DNA from: Antarcticimicrobium sediminis
Lineage (GTDB): Bacteria > Pseudomonadota > Alphaproteobacteria > Rhodobacterales > Rhodobacteraceae
Reading direction: 5' to 3'
Assembly (NCBI RefSeq): GCF_004348975.1
Contig: NZ_SMFP01000017.1
Coordinates: forward strand, 1 to 64,000
DNA: 64,000 nt
Shown here: one piece after another, positions 35,047 through 43,808 of the stretch
Layout of the letters: each line of letters starts with the position of its first letter
How positions within the stretch are numbered: the stretch's first letter is position 1
The notes under the pieces: model-generated
What the model saw: the letters and a program-made list of their open reading frames with translations, nothing else
Told to the model about the DNA's origin: nothing
Database searches by the model: none
Made by a program: the position numbers and the translations under genes

Positions 35047-35967
35047 TCAGACCCTTTCGCTAGCACGTTCAGGGATAAGGCCGGTCGGCTTCCAAGCCAT
35101 GATCGCGATGACCACGGCAAAGGCGAACACGTCCTTGTAGGCGGAGGCAAAGGGCAGCAGCGCGGAGCCGACCACCTGAAGCCCGGCAAACAGGAAGCCG
35201 CCAAGGATCGCGCCATAGAGATTGCCGAGCCCCCCGACGATCGCGGCGGAAAAGCCGATCAGCCCCAGAAGCAACCCCATTCCGAAGTTGATTTCGTTGT
35301 AATACAGCCCGTTCATCACCCCTGCGAAGGCCGCGACGCCAGACCCGATGGCAAAGGTGGCCAGAACCACAAGCATATAGTTGATGCCCATGATCTGTGC
35401 CGTCTCCTCATCCTGCGCAACCGCGCGAATGGCGAGCCCGAGGCGGGTGCGGTTGAGCATCATGTTGAGTCCGGCAATCAGCAGAAGACCTGCGACCACA
35501 AGGATCACGCTATCGGCCCGCAGCGCGAAACCGCCAAGATCTATGGATGCGTCGGGCAAGAGGGCAGGGAAGGCCTTTGGGTTCGACCCGTCTGGGTAGA
35601 ACAGGCGGACGGCCTCGCGGATCGCGGTGCCCAGCATCAGCGTGACAAGCAATGTATTGAGGGGGGGCGCCTTTTTCAGCGGCAGCACCAACCACTTGGC
35701 GATGGCGGCCCCAACGGCGGCAGTGACCACCATACTTGCAATCAGCACGACCACGAGTTGTAGCCAGGGGTTGATAATGCCGACAGCCTCAAGGCCGAGC
35801 CAGACCGTGAACCCCGCGAAGGTGCCCAGCATGAGCACGTCGCCATGGCTGAACTTGATGACGTCCAGGACGCCGAAAAACAACGTGAAACCAACAGCGA
35901 CGAGCGCATACATCGTACCCAGCACGATGCCATTGGCGAGGAATTGAGCGATGAGTCCTAAATCCAT
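35047..35967 (-). CDS. ABC transporter permease, LivH type
   Basis: The 306-residue membrane protein begins LIAQFLANGIVLGTMYALVA and carries VIKFSHGDVLMLGTFAGF and the loop RTRLGLAIRAVAQDEETAQI, all typical of LivH. It is second in the operon, 84 nt after the binding-protein gene, and that gap contains a 15-bp hairpin. Confidence 0.9.
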   Translation of the reverse strand: MDLGLIAQFLANGIVLGTMYALVAVGFTLFFGVLDVIKFSHGDVLMLGTFAGFTVWLGLEAVGIINPWLQLVVVLIASMVVTAAVGAAIAKWLVLPLKKAPPLNTLLVTLMLGTAIREAVRLFYPDGSNPKAFPALLPDASIDLGGFALRADSVILVVAGLLLIAGLNMMLNRTRLGLAIRAVAQDEETAQIMGINYMLVVLATFAIGSGVAAFAGVMNGLYYNEINFGMGLLLGLIGFSAAIVGGLGNLYGAILGGFLFAGLQVVGSALLPFASAYKDVFAFAVVIAIMAWKPTGLIPERASERV

Positions 35968-35994
35968 GATCCAAGCTTCCAGAACGGCAAAGAG

Positions 35995-36031
35995 CCGCAG
36001 CCCTGACTGCCAGTGTCAGTCAGGGCTGCGG
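35995..36031 (-). promoter_or_regulatory. Strong intercistronic hairpin after the binding-protein gene
   Basis: CCGCAGCCCTGACTG (35995-36009) pairs perfectly over 15 bp with 36017-36031, loop 7 nt. It is followed on the minus strand by CTCTTTGCC rather than a long U-run. It probably causes partial termination or protects the binding-protein mRNA. Confidence 0.6.
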
Positions 36032-36051
36032 TTTCGATGCGTGTCTTGTTA

Positions 36052-37236
36052 TTATTTCATACCCGGCAGGCTGCGCGTACCGTCGGCGTATTCACTGTCT
36101 TCCCAGACCACCCATGCGCCGTCCTGAGCAACATAAGAGGTGATCCGAGCGACGGTGTTCTGGCCGTTTGCGTCGAACGAGATCGGGCCCGTGATCGACT
36201 CGTGGTTTTCGACCGTGCCCATGTATTCGACGATTTTCTCGCGGTCGGGGCCAACGGTTTCGACCGCGTCGATCAACAAATCCATCGCGGCAAAGGCAAA
36301 GGGACCGTAGGCTTCAGGGGACCGGTCATATCCTGCCTTTTCATATTCGCTCAGGAAGTATTCCCCACCCGGCAGTTTCTCTGCGGGAGCCCCTTCGAGG
36401 AAGGTCAAAGACCCTTCGGCGAGATCGCCACCGAGACCGTCAAAGAAGGCATCCGATTTGATCCCCGAAACACCTTGGAAGACGGCGTCGATGCCCAGCT
36501 TGTCCATCTGCTGACGCACACGCACACCGATCGGTGTCAAACCGGCGAAAAAGATCACGTCGGGATTGCCCTGCTTGATCTGCGTGAGTTCCGCAGTGAA
36601 GTCCTGCTGGTCCGAGGTCACCCCGAAGCTGGAAAGAATTTCGCCCCCATTTTCGGCAAGGTAGGTGCTGAAATACTTGTTGTGGCCTTTGCCATAATCC
36701 GTGGTGTCGTGGATCACCGCCCAGGTTTTGTACCCCTGTTCGGTCATGAATTTGGCAGCCACTTCGTTCTGGTTGATCATCGTGCCGTTGACACGCGTGA
36801 TCTCAGGGTAGTCGTTGCCATATGTGATATCCGGCAGCACCGCGCCCCAGACCGTCATCGGCAGGCCGAAACGGTGGTAGACGTCGACAGTCCCCATGGC
36901 TACGGCAGAACAATAGTGGGCGACCGCGCCGACCACGTCGTTGTTGGCCGCCAGTTTCGTGGCAACCTGTACGCCGACATTCGGCTTGCACTCGTCATCC
37001 AGCACTTGGAGTTCGTAGTGGTATTTCGAATCCGGGTCCGCATTCCGCAACGCGACGGCCAGTTCGGCCGAATTGCGGCCACCGAGACCAACAGACGAGA
37101 CCCCGCCGGTCAACGGGCCAATGAAGCCCAGTTCGACGGTGTCCGCGGCCAAAGCAACGCTGCCAAAACCGAGGCCGGCGACCGTGGTGGTCATGAGGCC
37201 GAAGCTGTGCAGAACGCGATTGATGTTGTGTTTCAT
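36052..37236 (-). CDS. ABC transporter substrate-binding protein, branched-chain type
   Basis: The 394-residue protein has a signal peptide (AALAAD cleavage, about residue 31) and a type I binding fold: LGFIGPLTGGVSSVGLGGRN, VVGAVAHYCSAVAMG, WAVIHDTTDYGKG and VIFFAGLTPIGVRVRQQ. Cys residues in the region DDECKP and HYCS could form the usual disulfide. First gene of the minus-strand operon with two permeases, two ATPases, an M20 hydrolase and an amidase. Ligand unknown; likely an amino-acid derivative, acyl amino acid or amide. Confidence 0.88.
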   Translation of the reverse strand: MKHNINRVLHSFGLMTTTVAGLGFGSVALAADTVELGFIGPLTGGVSSVGLGGRNSAELAVALRNADPDSKYHYELQVLDDECKPNVGVQVATKLAANNDVVGAVAHYCSAVAMGTVDVYHRFGLPMTVWGAVLPDITYGNDYPEITRVNGTMINQNEVAAKFMTEQGYKTWAVIHDTTDYGKGHNKYFSTYLAENGGEILSSFGVTSDQQDFTAELTQIKQGNPDVIFFAGLTPIGVRVRQQMDKLGIDAVFQGVSGIKSDAFFDGLGGDLAEGSLTFLEGAPAEKLPGGEYFLSEYEKAGYDRSPEAYGPFAFAAMDLLIDAVETVGPDREKIVEYMGTVENHESITGPISFDANGQNTVARITSYVAQDGAWVVWEDSEYADGTRSLPGMK

Positions 37237-37301
37237 GTCTTCTTCCCTGAAGTTCCAAGTCGATGGCTATTTTTGCCCTAGAGTTGTGATTTGAAGATAA
37301 T

Positions 37302-37341
37302 TTGAATACCATTCAATTTATTATGACATGGACCGTCATAA
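37302..37341. promoter_or_regulatory. Two inverted repeats in the divergent promoter region
   Basis: TTGAAT-ACC-ATTCAA (37302-37316) and TTATGAC-N7-GTCATAA (37321-37341) lie in the 154-bp gap between the transporter operon and the XRE-cupin gene. The surrounding DNA is AT-rich. They are candidate operators for the XRE-cupin protein or for another regulator. Confidence 0.5.
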
Positions 37342-37390
37342 AAGTGAACGAAATTCAAAAAAGACGTGAAATAAGGCAACTTTCATTGCT

Positions 37391-38050
37391 ATGAGTGTAA
37401 AAAATAAGCATAACGACTCCGACCTGTCAGATGAAGATACCCTGAACGCGCCCTTCGACGGTTCAAGCGTGGCGGGGTCCACCGCTCCAATTTCCGATCT
37501 GGGGGCGCGCATACGGCAGGCGCGCAAGGCCAAGCGCATGACATTGCGCATGGTTGCTGAAAAAGTAGGCTGCTCGCCGTCGATGTTGTCCAAGATCGAA
37601 ACGGAACATGCCACGCCTTCGCTGCGGACGTTGCATCGCGTTCTCGCCGTGCTGGACACCTCGATCGTGCATTTGTTCGGCTCGGACGCCCCGAGGGAAG
37701 AGCTTAGCTTGATGCGGGCCGAAGATCGCCCGGCCGTGCGCGTACAGCGCAACGCACCCGGGCCTTCAATTCTGCTGGAACGTCTATCCCCCACCTTCCC
37801 GGAACTCATGCTGGACGCCAATATTCATACGCTCGAACCCGGCGCAGAAAGTGGTGGGGACATCCAGCATGCGGGGCAGGAGGTCGGCTACGTACTTCAG
37901 GGGCAGGCTGAACTTATCGTCTCGGACAAGAGCTATGTTCTTGGGGCAGGAGACAGTTTCTTCTTTGCATCAAGCCTGCCGCATCGCTACCGAAACCTTG
38001 ATGACGGAGTGACGCGAATCCTTTGGGTCGCAACACCGGCCACCTTCTGA
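37391..38050 (+). CDS. XRE-family regulator with C-terminal cupin sensor
   Basis: The 219-residue protein has an acidic N-terminal tail, an XRE helix-turn-helix (ARIRQARKAKRMTLRMVAEK, then CSPSMLSKIETEHATPSLRT), and a cupin_2 barrel near the C-terminus (EPGAESGGDIQHAGQEVGYV, GDSFFFASSLPHRY). In the family the cupin binds a small effector. It is divergent from the importer/M20/amidase operon and very likely controls it. No SD is obvious; the ATG at 37391 is the first of the frame. Confidence 0.85.
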   Translation: MSVKNKHNDSDLSDEDTLNAPFDGSSVAGSTAPISDLGARIRQARKAKRMTLRMVAEKVGCSPSMLSKIETEHATPSLRTLHRVLAVLDTSIVHLFGSDAPREELSLMRAEDRPAVRVQRNAPGPSILLERLSPTFPELMLDANIHTLEPGAESGGDIQHAGQEVGYVLQGQAELIVSDKSYVLGAGDSFFFASSLPHRYRNLDDGVTRILWVATPATF

Positions 38051-38290
38051 AGGCCTTGCTGCGTCCCGAGTTTCGAGTGCTGCACCCAAGGCCTGATTGG
38101 CATGGGATGCGGCGATGGAGAGCCCAAGCAAATACCGTGGCCGCAAGTCTAGTTCGAGCCCAGAGCGGTCGTTGATGTCGTCCTGACACAATCGGAGGCA
38201 TCGGGGGCGCAGTCTCAGTTCCTCGGGCGCGCGGTCTCAGTCTTGACGGCCCTCCAAGGCATGGCCTCCTGCACAGGGGGGATTTGTGAT

Positions 38291-39310
38291 ATGCTTGCTT
38301 GCAGGATGGTCCAGCAGGGGAATTTCACTTTGGCATTGAACGTACTCCGGCTCCTCTTTGCCGTCCTTCTCTTAGCTGCAGGGCTTGGGGCACGGCCACT
38401 TCAGGCAGCTGCAGAGACCCCGGAGATTCCGGCCTGGTTGCAAAAGCATGTCGGCACAAGCGAGGGCCAGATCGCCCCGGTGGTCCTGCAAAGGGCACGG
38501 GCGCTTTACCAGCGCAAACGAGGCGAAGGCGCGATTACGAATCCCTGCTACCTTGCCATGGATGCGACCCGCCCGAGCGCCGCGCGCGGTGGCAAGCCGG
38601 GGCGCCGGTTTTACATCATCTGCGAGGCACGGAAATCGTTTCGTGCGGTTTCGTCGGGCTATGGCAACGGGCGGAAATTGCGGCGCGCGGAGTTCTCTAA
38701 CGGTCGGCAATGCGCGAAGAACTTCAGCAACGCGGAGGGATCAAAGCTGACCATGGGCGGAGCCTATGTCACCGCGGAAACAAGGACGTCTTTCAAAGGC
38801 TATTTCCGCCAATCCGGAAAGAGGGAACCCTTCCATCGCACCTTCCTGCTGTATGACGGAGAAGGCGATACGGAAAATGCGAGAGAGCGGGCCATCGGCG
38901 GGCATCCGGCCGTTTTCGTGAAATGGCAGTGCCGCTTCAAGAACCCGAACAGCCCTCATGCCGACAGCGACGGGTATGTCCCTTTTGGTAAACTGGTGAA
39001 TTACACCGCCGGCCGCAGCAACGGCTGCACGACCTGGTCGCAATCCGCGTCCGAGGACATTCTCGCCCTGGTGGAGGGGAACCCGACGACGCTTTATATC
39101 TATCCTGAAGCTGGCGACATCAACGCCGTTGCAAAGGCGGTGAAGACGGGCAGGTCCCTGACGCGCGCCGGGCTCTATTGGAACGCGACCTGTCTAAAGG
39201 CGATCCACGTGCCCGAATTCTGGCCCAAGAGAACGCTCCAGCCGATCATCAATGAATGGCGGCAGTCGCTGCCAAAACAGCCGCCGCTGGTCTTGCCGAT
39301 CTGCAAGTGA
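38291..39310 (+). CDS. YkuD_2-type murein L,D-transpeptidase-like exported protein
   Basis: The frame gives about 339 residues with a hydrophobic N-terminal segment (VLRLLFAVLLLAAGLGA) that serves as signal peptide or anchor. The C-terminal half carries AIGGHPAVFVKWQCRF and YTAGRSNGCTTWS, matching the His and catalytic Cys regions (SxGC-like) of the PF13645 murein L,D-transpeptidase catalytic domain group. It should act on peptidoglycan in the periplasm. The start is uncertain: ATG 38291, ATG 38306 or TTG 38330, all before the hydrophobic segment. Monocistronic. Confidence 0.65.
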   Translation: MLACRMVQQGNFTLALNVLRLLFAVLLLAAGLGARPLQAAAETPEIPAWLQKHVGTSEGQIAPVVLQRARALYQRKRGEGAITNPCYLAMDATRPSAARGGKPGRRFYIICEARKSFRAVSSGYGNGRKLRRAEFSNGRQCAKNFSNAEGSKLTMGGAYVTAETRTSFKGYFRQSGKREPFHRTFLLYDGEGDTENARERAIGGHPAVFVKWQCRFKNPNSPHADSDGYVPFGKLVNYTAGRSNGCTTWSQSASEDILALVEGNPTTLYIYPEAGDINAVAKAVKTGRSLTRAGLYWNATCLKAIHVPEFWPKRTLQPIINEWRQSLPKQPPLVLPICK

Positions 39311-39660
39311 GGGGGCGGTGTGAGCCTTTGGCGCCGCGTCGCACGTTAACCCTGTCAGCAGAACGGTCTCCCATGGGCTGAAATGCTGTACGATGATCCA
39401 ATGTCTGGTTCGACGGACTGTTCCGCAGCATCACGAATTTCGGGGCGGCGACGTGACGCCAGCTGTGGAACAACCCCTTCCAAGCAACGACATGTCGTTT
39501 GCCGCCATGCTCGACCTATTTGGTGTTTACACCTTCAGGGATAAATCAGTTTTTGGCGACAACTGCATATTTAGTCCTTTTTTCTGGGTAAAATGCCCCT
39601 GCGGATTTCTCGCGGAGTCGCGAGACCTCTTACACGACTGTAACCATGGAGAAATGGCTT
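39311..39660. other. 350-base stretch without a gene
   Basis: No convincing gene is seen. The part next to the XRE gene (39530-39600) is AT-richer and probably holds its promoter. Confidence 0.35.
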
Positions 39661-40005
39661 ATGACGCACCCAACAGACGCACATGTCGGGAAAAAGATCC
39701 GGCATTTTCGTTGGCTCAAGGGTCTGAACCAAACACAGTTGGCCGGGACGATCGGTGTGAAGTTCCAGCAGCTGCAAAAATATGAAACCGGCGCAAACCG
39801 GATTAGCGCCTCACGTTTGTTTGCCACGGCGGAAGCTCTGGAACAGCCTGTTGCATCTTTCTTCCCAGACAGCTCATGTCGTATCGACCAATTGCCCATG
39901 TCTCCACAAGACGCCGATCTCCTCCAAAGCTGCAAAACGCTGACACCCGAGCAACGCAAAGCGTTTTTGGGATTGGTCAGATCCCTTCCGGGGATCCAGA
40001 AGTAG
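39661..40005 (+). CDS. XRE-family DNA-binding protein
   Basis: The 114-residue protein opens MTHPTDAHVGKKIRHFRW, then an XRE fold LNQTQLAGTIGVKFQQLQKY and ETGANRISASRLFATAEAL. This wording (KFQQLQKYETGANRISASRL) is characteristic of a regulator found throughout Rhodobacteraceae. Its short C-terminal tail has a helix (LTPEQRKAFLGLVRSL). It may act on its own promoter; targets unknown. The 282 bases after it show no gene. Confidence 0.8.
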   Translation: MTHPTDAHVGKKIRHFRWLKGLNQTQLAGTIGVKFQQLQKYETGANRISASRLFATAEALEQPVASFFPDSSCRIDQLPMSPQDADLLQSCKTLTPEQRKAFLGLVRSLPGIQK

Positions 40006-40287
40006 CCGCTGCAAGTCACTTTGCCGGTCAAGGTCACGCCTCGGGCATGACGCCCAAGATCCTCCTCGCTGCGATCATCTGCGTCTTCCCGACGCAGGCA
40101 AACATGATCCGGGGGCTCGCTTTGGTCCCCGCCAACGGTGTGCGCGGACCGGCAGGGGGATCCGCCCTCGTTCGTTCTGGGCAATGCTGGGCGGCGTGCG
40201 GCGCAGGGCGAAGACTTCCAGACAGCTTCAAACAGCGGCGGAATACGCGCCCCCTGATTGGGGCGCAAAGCCCCTTGGCGTGCGAGG

Positions 40288-40995
40288 TCATGACCGGCTG
40301 CCGATATCGCCTTCCCAAATGCTTTTCTGGTGGCATTCGGGATCGGCGAAGATGGTGATTTGCGACCCAACCGGCAGCAGGTCGCTCAGTGAGCCCGTGA
40401 CGGTGCGCCCGCTGACGCCGGTGGCATCACGCCACAGCATATGACCTTTTTTCTTCTTTTTGCCTTCGATGATGTGGCCCGTTACCTTGGCGGTGCGAAC
40501 CTCGCCATTTTCACGCAAGGCGACACTGGCGCGTGCACGGGAAATATTATGTAGCCCGCCGCCCAAGCCGACAATCACCAGCCCCACCGACAGGGCCATA
40601 GCCAGCCAAAAGGCCCTGGCGACGGTTTCTGGCTCCACGGCGCTGATTGTCGGGTCAGTCGGTAGATACCGCACTGCGATCTCGGCGTCTTTGATCAGCG
40701 TCTCGTAGAACGTCTTGCTCACGTTCTGGCTACCATTGGTATAGGGGTCATCAGGTGTCGGGAAACTATAGCGTACGCTATAACTTGGGCCGGTTTTCGC
40801 ATCTCCCAATGGCTTTGACCACAAGCCTGTCACCAGCCCATCGACATTAACGCCCTCATTGTAGATCCGCGATGCGGTTTGATACTCTGTGAGTTTGACG
40901 GCCCCAAGGCCAAGACCCGCAACAATCAGCAGCCCATAGACCCAGCCTTGCTCACGCCAGAAAAACCCCGCCGCTGTCCGCTTTTTAAAACTCAT
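40288..40995 (-). CDS. DUF3592 membrane protein
   Basis: The 235-residue protein has two membrane segments (YGLLIVAGLGLGAV near 20-33 and WLAMALSVGLVIVGLGGGL near 130). Between them lies an external beta-rich domain (VDGLVTGLW, YSVRYSFPTPDD, AEIAVRYLPTDPTIS), the DUF3592 pattern. The C-terminal part repeats a similar beta domain with a lysine run (GKKKKKG). Role unknown; monocistronic. Confidence 0.7.
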   Translation of the reverse strand: MSFKKRTAAGFFWREQGWVYGLLIVAGLGLGAVKLTEYQTASRIYNEGVNVDGLVTGLWSKPLGDAKTGPSYSVRYSFPTPDDPYTNGSQNVSKTFYETLIKDAEIAVRYLPTDPTISAVEPETVARAFWLAMALSVGLVIVGLGGGLHNISRARASVALRENGEVRTAKVTGHIIEGKKKKKGHMLWRDATGVSGRTVTGSLSDLLPVGSQITIFADPECHQKSIWEGDIGSRS

Positions 40996-41433
40996 TAATA
41001 CTGTCCTTTGAATAAATCGGAAGATGTCGCCCGGAGCTCAGCGCGTTTGCGTCACCGAACGCCAGCGTTCCACTGGAACGCCGTTGGCCACAGGGAAGGT
41101 GTGGGAAAGGTCGGAAGCGCGACCGGAAAAGGCCAATGGATCATGGAGTGTCTTGTCATCGCAAAGCTCTGTCAGGGGAGGGAAACGGCCTCTGAATCTG
41201 TTCTGCATAGCATGAAATCGATATTTTTCATGACTTATCCTGTCTTGCAGATATAGGCTGCAGGAAGGTTGGCGATGGTCGTCCCCAACATCGGCCCGTT
41301 CAGTTTGCCCGATCAACTGACGACTGCCCCGGCCAGAGACGAAAACAACTTTTGTCGGCTGATATTTAAGTCATGAGAGACACCGGCCGCGCCCACCATT
41401 TGACTAAAAAACCGTTTCATGGAGATATTTTCG
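40996..41433. other. 438-base stretch with a 17-bp palindrome
   Basis: No gene is supported. GCGTTCCA-C-TGGAACGC (41065-41081) is a perfect inverted repeat with one central base. The region may hold divergent promoters for the flanking genes at 40995 (-) and 41434 (+). Confidence 0.35.
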
Positions 41434-41952
41434 ATGTCGTATCTATGCCCTCTCGCCGTTGCCGCAGTCTCCCTCTTTATTGCCACAGGCTGCGCCGCAC
41501 AGACCGAAACCGGCACTATGCCGGTGATAGTTGATGGTGCCGACTATTTGCTCTCGGTTTCGGTCACAAATAAGCGGGCGAAGTCGGGCTGGAGCGAAGC
41601 CGTTCCCAGTTTCGATCAAGTCAGCGTCAATGGGTTTCTCGAAAAAGGTGGCGCTATAGACATGAATGTCTATGTCAGTTTCGGCGTATTAACGATGAAC
41701 GGCGCTCAGACGATTACAGACGCAGACATCATACTCACCGAGCGAGGGACTGAGGGCGGCTGGATGACTGTGGACAGCGACGACCCGGTTGTCACCTTGA
41801 CCACATATGAAAAGTCGGACGCGGGCGTGCTGGTCGAGGGCAGCTTTTCAGGCGCGCCCGATTACCGAAAATCGCTGTACAAGATGACCGATGAGCGTGG
41901 CGCGGTCCGGACGGTCAGCGGCAGCTTCTCGATCTTATATCCCGCCAAGTAG
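41434..41952 (+). CDS. Putative lipoprotein of unknown function
   Basis: The 172-residue protein has a hydrophobic N-terminus (LCPLAVAAVSLFIATGCAAQ) with a lipobox-like ATGC. The -3 position is Ala rather than Leu, so lipidation is likely but not certain. The mature part is beta-rich with no recognised domain. The start at 41434 is chosen because GGAG lies 9 nt upstream; the in-frame ATG at 41419 would contain that element. Confidence 0.6.
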   Translation: MSYLCPLAVAAVSLFIATGCAAQTETGTMPVIVDGADYLLSVSVTNKRAKSGWSEAVPSFDQVSVNGFLEKGGAIDMNVYVSFGVLTMNGAQTITDADIILTERGTEGGWMTVDSDDPVVTLTTYEKSDAGVLVEGSFSGAPDYRKSLYKMTDERGAVRTVSGSFSILYPAK

Positions 41953-42134
41953 ATGGCGCCGCAGCAGAGCAAGGGCTGCGGGCCTTAGCCGGCCAGTCGA
42001 CGAGACGGGGACAGTGAAGCCCCACACCTTCGTCTCTTCCGGCATCGTTCCATCCAACATCGCCACCTCCTTTCAGTGATGACGACAGTATCTCAAACCT
42101 TTTATTTTATTGAAATATGGGGTTTTTGCGCCGC

Positions 42135-42275
42135 TTACAGTTGTTCCGCAAGTTGACGAGAGGGAAGCATACGCTGCCCGTCGGTCATCTGCCCGGAGTG
42201 AAGCGCTTCGATCACCGAACGCCGAAGCCGGCTCTGGATCGTGTCGCCGCGGTGTTTGTGGAAATCAATCAGCAT
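42135..42275 (-). pseudogene. tauR: TauR (MocR-family) regulator, 5' remnant
   Basis: The frame MLIDFHKHRGDTIQSRLRRS, VIEALHSGQMTDGQRMLPSR, QLAEQL is the start of the GntR-type DNA-binding domain of TauR, the activator of taurine catabolism genes. It stops after 46 residues; the rest of the helix-turn-helix and the aminotransferase-like domain are missing. It faces the tpa remnant, as tauR and tpa do in intact loci. Confidence 0.6.
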
Positions 42276-42472
42276 GGTTTTTAGGGGCTTTCGTGAAGAA
42301 CCTTCACCCATTTGTCGGTTGCTTGGTGGCGTCAAGGCGACGCTGGTCGTTCTGTGGCATCCCGCCTTTTAACGCACAAGTTTTTAAGCTGGCTCCATCC
42401 TATGTCTGCACCTGGACCTGTCAGGCGACCGGCGGAAGTGGCCATCTGGGCGCAGCAAATCAGGAGATCTCC

Positions 42473-42640
42473 ATGCTCGATAACGATCTGGCGAAGGTCG
42501 TGTCCGCCGACCGTGCCCACGTCTGGCACCACCTGTTCCAGCACAAGACGCTTGAGGACAAAGACCCCCGCATCATCGTCGAAGGAAAGGGGATAAGTGT
42601 CTGGCATCAGAACGGGCGCGAGTATCTTGATGCTGTCTGT
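42473..42640 (+). pseudogene. tpa: Taurine-pyruvate aminotransferase, 5' remnant
   Basis: It starts MLDNDLAKVVSADRAHVWHH and continues LFQHKTLEDKDPRIIVEGKG, ISVWHQNGREYLDAV, the N-terminus of class III taurine-pyruvate aminotransferases. It has a good AGGAG site. After residue 55 the sequence turns to unrelated, low-quality translation. The pyridoxal-phosphate lysine region is absent. The 160 bases after it, up to the apbE end, hold nothing clear. Confidence 0.6.
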
Positions 42641-42803
42641 CTGACACCTGCCAGCCCGGCAATCCGTGATCTGCCCGCCGCGCCACCGGGGCCTTGGAGC
42701 GTTGCGCCTGTTCGATCCGCCGCAGGCCGACAACGTTCCACCAGAACGGGCACCAGAACGCGCGCGGCTTTTACCCGGTCACCTGTGGTGTGGTCGGTGT
42801 CGC

Positions 42804-43808
42804 TTACGTCGTCTCGGGCATAGTTGCCGCGGCCGGTGCCGGGGAAGTTGTCGGGGTATTGGAAAACAGGGAGCCGATTGCCACGCTGCGGACTCCGGCG
42901 TCCTCGTCGCGCAAGAGAAAAAGCGCCTGAAGGTCGTGTTTCCGCGCAAGGGTCCCCCCGGCCTCAACGCCCAGCACCATCAGCGCGGTCGCCCAGGCGT
43001 CGGCCTCGGCACAGCTGCGCGCGACGACCGTGACCGATGCGGGTGGCGACAGGAGCGGCGCGCCTTTGCGTGGATCCATGGTATGCGACAGATGGCGGCC
43101 TTGGACCTCGACCCAGTGGCGGTAATCGCCCGAGGTCGCCACGGCCGCATCTTGTAGCGACAGCACCGAGTGGGGGGTACGGCGTTCGGGGGCGGGGGCC
43201 TCTACCGCGACCGTCCAGGGGTGCCCGTCGGGCCGCAGGCCAAGCGCGCGCATCTCGCCGTCGATGCCGACAAGACCGGCCTTGATACCAAACCCCGTCA
43301 AGGTCGCGGCCAATCGGTCCACGCCATAGCCCTTGGCGATCCCGTTCAGGTCCAGCGCGATGGGGGCCGTTTTGCGGAGGCACTGGGCGGCGGTATCAAT
43401 CTCCAGGGCGTTGTGCGCCTTGAACCGAGCCACTCTCATCGCGGTCCGGATATGCTCAGGGCTCGCGGCTTCGGGGCCGAACCCCCAGGCCGTCACCGCA
43501 TCGCCCATGCCGATGTCAAACGCTCCGCCCGACGCGCGCCCGATTTCAAGCCCGAGGCGCAGCACGTCAAGCAGCCGCGCAGGGACCGGCAGCCATTGGC
43601 CCACGGGCGCGGCGTTCAGGCGCATCAGGTCGCTGCCGGGGGTCCAGGTGGACATCTGGGCGTCGACCTCATCCACCGCTACTTGCAGCGCGGCACGCAC
43701 CGGCGCGGGGTCGGTGCCATCCGGCGCATGGAACAGCGCCGTCCAGCGGGTGCCCATGGTCGCGCCGTTCAGCGCGTGACGCGCCAGATCAGTAGACATC
43801 TTCGACAT
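42804..43808 (-). CDS. apbE: ApbE-family FAD:protein FMN transferase
   Basis: The 334-residue protein attaches FMN covalently to Thr/Ser of target proteins. Motifs visible: TMGTRWT near residue 17, MSTWTPGSDLMRLN, FDIGMGDAV, DLNGIAKGYGVD, ATSGDYRHW, SHTMDPRKGAP and the Mg-binding ADAWATALMVLG. There is no signal peptide in this reading, although many ApbE proteins are exported. A Pro/Ala/Thr-rich tail ends the protein. The start overlaps the end of the reductase gene by 20 nt (Met4 would overlap by 11). Its target is probably the DUF2271 protein encoded upstream. Confidence 0.85.
   Translation of the reverse strand: MSKMSTDLARHALNGATMGTRWTALFHAPDGTDPAPVRAALQVAVDEVDAQMSTWTPGSDLMRLNAAPVGQWLPVPARLLDVLRLGLEIGRASGGAFDIGMGDAVTAWGFGPEAASPEHIRTAMRVARFKAHNALEIDTAAQCLRKTAPIALDLNGIAKGYGVDRLAATLTGFGIKAGLVGIDGEMRALGLRPDGHPWTVAVEAPAPERRTPHSVLSLQDAAVATSGDYRHWVEVQGRHLSHTMDPRKGAPLLSPPASVTVVARSCAEADAWATALMVLGVEAGGTLARKHDLQALFLLRDEDAGVRSVAIGSLFSNTPTTSPAPAAATMPETT

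Noticed and set aside
41038-41316. Minus-strand frame of 92 residues
   Set aside because: Partly plausible composition, but no ribosome site, no recognised domain and no supporting context.
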